A DNA stretch of 34,270 nt, from NCBI GenBank assembly GCA_946055775.1, contig CAMGHE010000012.1, forward strand, positions 1 to 34,270, given 5' to 3'. The notes beneath the pieces were generated by a model. That model saw nothing but the letters and a program-made list of their open reading frames with translations. It did no database searches and had not been told where the DNA came from. Both the position numbers and the translations under genes were made by a program. Every line of letters starts with the position of its first letter. Positions within the stretch are counted from its first letter, which is position 1. This DNA comes from an uncultured Bacteroidales bacterium (GTDB taxonomy: Bacteria > Bacteroidota > Bacteroidia > Bacteroidales > Bacteroidaceae). Shown piece after piece: positions 32,125 through 34,270 of the stretch.

Positions 32125-33429
32125 TCAAGGGTTACCGGCGGTGAAGTCAATCTCGGGGCCTGCGTTGTCCAGAGGCTGTGTGGTGCCCTGCATGGCCGCC
32201 AGTTGTGCCAGTTGCTGGCTAGTGCGGCATGCTGTGGGCACGGCATCGACCGCCTCGACCAGGGCCTCGTCGTCCAGGTGTTCGTCGTCGTAGAGGAAGA
32301 TGCGCGTATGTCGGCGGCGTGGTTGTGTGGCCGCAGCGCGATCCAGTTCGGGATAGGCTGCGGTGCGGCGTTCGCGGCGCTCGTCGTCGGCCGGTCCTTG
32401 GGGTGGGGTGGGCACGGGGCGCTCCATTGGCGTGGCAGCGGTGTCGCTATTGTCCTTGCGGCGGTAGAGGGTGTAGCCCGAGGCCAGGATGGTGATGCGC
32501 ACGGCATCGCCGACGCTGTCATCGACCGTCAGACCCCACTTGGTATCGACGTCGGTCGTCATGCGAGCGGTGAACTGGTTCACCTCGGCCATCTCCTCCA
32601 TGCGCAGCATCTGGTCGGGGCGGCTGCTGGTGGTGATGCTCAGGATGAGGCGGCGGGCGCGATAGACGTCATTTTGGTTGAGCAGGGGCGAGTAGAGGGC
32701 GTCCTCGATGGCGCGTGTGACGCGCCCCTCGCCGCGTCCGTAGCCGGTGGACATGATGGCCACGCCACCGTTGCGCAGGACGTTGCTGACGTCGCGGAAG
32801 TCGAGGCCCACGCGGCCCCTCATGGTGATGATCTCGACGATGCTGCGCACGGCCGTGGTGAGCGTCTGGTCGGCCTTGCGAAAGCCGTCGATGACGGTGA
32901 GATTGGGGTATATCTCAAAGAGCCGCTGGTTGTTGATGACCAGAACGGCGTCGGCCTCGGCGGCGAGGGTCTCGAGGCCGTCGAGGGCCTTGTCGATGAC
33001 GCGCTCACGCTCGAAGAGGAAGGGCAGGGTGACCACACCCACCGTCAGTATGCCGCGGCGTCGGGCCTCGCGGGCAATGATGGGCGAGGCGCCGGTTCCT
33101 GTGCCACCGCCCATGCCGGCGGTGACGAAGACCATCTTGATATGCTTGTCAAAGGCGGCCCCGATGGCCCCGATGGCCTCCTCGGCCAGGTGGCGTCCTG
33201 TCACGGGTGAGCCGCCGGCGCCCAGACCTGGCCCCATCTGCAGTTTGTCGGGCACGATGTTGGTCTCAAGGGCCTTGCGGTCGGTGTTGCAGATAAGGAA
33301 GTTGACGCCGTCGATGCCCTCGCGGTACATCTGTGCCACGGCATTGCCGCCACCGCCGCCCACACCAATCACCTTGATGATGGAGGGCGTGGCCATGATG
33401 GTGGGTTCAACGAGCAGGGTATCGTTCAT
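32125..33429 (-). CDS. ftsZ: FtsZ paralog, second (downstream) copy
   Basis: Tubulin-like GTPase of the division ring. It has 434 residues. Nucleotide-binding elements are intact: IKVIGVGGGGGNAV (T1), CNTDRKAL, GPGLGAGGSPVTGR (T3), the tubulin signature AGMGGGTGTGASP (~105-117) and INNQRLFE. The T7 synergy loop, normally N-x-D-F-x-D, reads GRVGLDFRDV: the Asn equivalent to E. coli N207 is Gly, while both Asp remain. The C-terminal linker is Pro/Arg/Asp-rich and ends with RRRHTRIFLYDDEHLDDEALVEAV, resembling the other copy. It lies 158 bp downstream of another ftsZ on the same strand, with no terminator between. The two are clearly diverged paralogs, not a recent duplication. Confidence 0.93.
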   Translation of the reverse strand: MNDTLLVEPTIMATPSIIKVIGVGGGGGNAVAQMYREGIDGVNFLICNTDRKALETNIVPDKLQMGPGLGAGGSPVTGRHLAEEAIGAIGAAFDKHIKMVFVTAGMGGGTGTGASPIIAREARRRGILTVGVVTLPFLFERERVIDKALDGLETLAAEADAVLVINNQRLFEIYPNLTVIDGFRKADQTLTTAVRSIVEIITMRGRVGLDFRDVSNVLRNGGVAIMSTGYGRGEGRVTRAIEDALYSPLLNQNDVYRARRLILSITTSSRPDQMLRMEEMAEVNQFTARMTTDVDTKWGLTVDDSVGDAVRITILASGYTLYRRKDNSDTAATPMERPVPTPPQGPADDERRERRTAAYPELDRAAATQPRRRHTRIFLYDDEHLDDEALVEAVDAVPTACRTSQQLAQLAAMQGTTQPLDNAGPEIDFTAGNP

Positions 33430-33587
33430 GAGGCGTGGGGATGAAGGGGTAGGGGAGAAGAGGGAGGCGGAAGATGGAAGCTACAGGGAAGGGGGCCATT
33501 AACGCCGCACTGCGCCCCCCGCCCGCCGTGTGGATGGGGGCATGGGCGGCGCAGCGCAAGAGGGGGGGGAGGGTAGGGGAGCCGGCG

Positions 33588-34270
33588 TCAGAAGGATATG
33601 ACGCTGCTGACCGACTCGGGCTCAACGGCAGCATCGCCGAAGGCCTTGTTTTTGATGGCGTTGAGTTCCTCCTTGTTGCGTTTGTAGGTGGGTGTCATCT
33701 CCACGAGCGAGATGATTTCCTCGTTGTCCAGGTCTTCCGGTCCGAAGAGGAAGACGCGCGGATGGCGGCGCTGTCCGCGGCGCTTCTCGTTGGTACCGTA
33801 ATACTGGCTGCGGCGGTCGTCATACTCCTCCTGTCGTTCGGCGGCCTGCTGGCGGCGCTTCTCGTCTTCCATCTCCATCTTGGCCTGCATACCCGGCACG
33901 TTGCTGATGCCGAAGCCCGTGGCCAGGATGGTAATCTTGACGCGCTTTTCGAGCGAGGGGTCGGTGGAGAGTCCCCATTTGGTCTCTACATCGTCGTGAA
34001 ATTTCGACATGAAGTCGTGCACCTCGTTCATCTCCTCCATCATGAGCGAGTCGCCCTCCTTCTCGGCGCAGAAGGAGATGGAGAGGAGCACCTTCTTCGA
34101 GTTGAAGATATCGTTATTGTTGAGCAGGGGCGAGTGTAGAGCATCGTTGATGGCCTTGGTGACACGTCCCTCGCCCTCGCCGAAGCCGGTGGACATGATG
34201 GCCACGCCGCCGTCTTTGAGCACGGTGCATACGTCGCGGAAGTCGAGGTTGATGATGCCGTGCATGGTGA
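33588..34270 (-). CDS. ftsZ: FtsZ, first copy (5' truncated by window edge)
   Basis: C-terminal 227 codons of a second FtsZ; the GTPase N-terminal half lies beyond base 34270. The T7 loop is canonical (IINLDFRDV, with Asn), followed by GGVAIMSTGFGEGEGRVTKAINDALHSPLLNNNDI, and the C-terminal domain VKITILATGFG. The linker is Glu/Arg/Gln-rich and probably disordered, then RRHPRVFLFGPEDLDNEEIISLVE and TPTYKRNKEELNAI, the C-terminal segment expected to bind membrane anchors such as FtsA. The frame continues past the ORF-track Met to the window edge (TMHGII), so that Met is not the start. This copy looks like the ancestral, functional FtsZ of the dcw cluster. Confidence 0.93.
   Translation of the reverse strand, partial: TMHGIINLDFRDVCTVLKDGGVAIMSTGFGEGEGRVTKAINDALHSPLLNNNDIFNSKKVLLSISFCAEKEGDSLMMEEMNEVHDFMSKFHDDVETKWGLSTDPSLEKRVKITILATGFGISNVPGMQAKMEMEDEKRRQQAAERQEEYDDRRSQYYGTNEKRRGQRRHPRVFLFGPEDLDNEEIISLVEMTPTYKRNKEELNAIKNKAFGDAAVEPESVSSVISF

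Overview
The window looks like chromosomal DNA of a GC-rich Bacteroidales bacterium (Bacteroidota; a Prevotellaceae- or Muribaculaceae-like lineage is plausible, but I cannot fix the genus). The reasons are repeated TAnnTTTG -7 promoter elements, the lack of Shine-Dalgarno sequences before starts, and Bacteroidales-typical proteins: a ~500-residue signal peptidase I, DUF2851, a DUF4369/thioredoxin-like lipoprotein, an MG2-type surface protein, and the ftsZ-yqeY order. No rRNA, tRNA, CRISPR array or insertion sequence was seen.

Layout. 1-4.4 kb (+): the 3' end of tyrS with a terminator, then a probable operon dapB - lepB - degenerate S26 paralog - wbqC-like. 4.4-7.1 kb (-): a DEAD-box RNA helicase with a TTG start, followed by a beta-barrel outer-membrane protein. 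7.2-10.1 kb (+): DUF2851 protein, YbgC-like thioesterase, dprA. 10.2-12.1 kb (+): mnmG, followed by a 16-bp parS-like centromere site. 12.3-16.0 kb (+): uvrC, dtd, a MazG-like pyrophosphohydrolase and deoC, the last three overlapping. 16.0-16.85 kb: a gene-poor, lower-GC stretch with repeats and an orphan promoter/terminator pair. 16.87-17.82 kb (+): a three-gene overlapping cassette DUF3791 - DUF3990 - DUF3791-like, resembling a toxin-antitoxin or effector module. 17.97-18.95 kb (-): a polyprenyl diphosphate synthase, divergent from polA. 19.06-23.1 kb (+): polA and a flavodiiron protein. 23.2-27.7 kb (+): TPR/OmpA-like lipoprotein, thioredoxin-like lipoprotein, comM/yifB. 28.1-31.5 kb (+): MG2-like surface protein and a GH43 pseudogene with an internal deletion. 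31.6-34.3 kb (-): two tandem ftsZ paralogs followed by yqeY.

Most genes are housekeeping: translation and tRNA quality control (tyrS, mnmG, dtd), DNA repair and uptake (uvrC, polA, dprA, comM), protein export (lepB), division (ftsZ) and isoprenoid/quinone supply. The points most worth a second look are the tandem ftsZ pair, where the downstream copy has a T7-loop Asn-to-Gly change; the DUF3791/DUF3990 cassette on a low-GC patch; the parS site next to mnmG; a DNA polymerase I that lacks the proofreading carboxylates; and a signal-peptidase paralog without its catalytic dyad. All calls come from reading the sequence; no database search was run.
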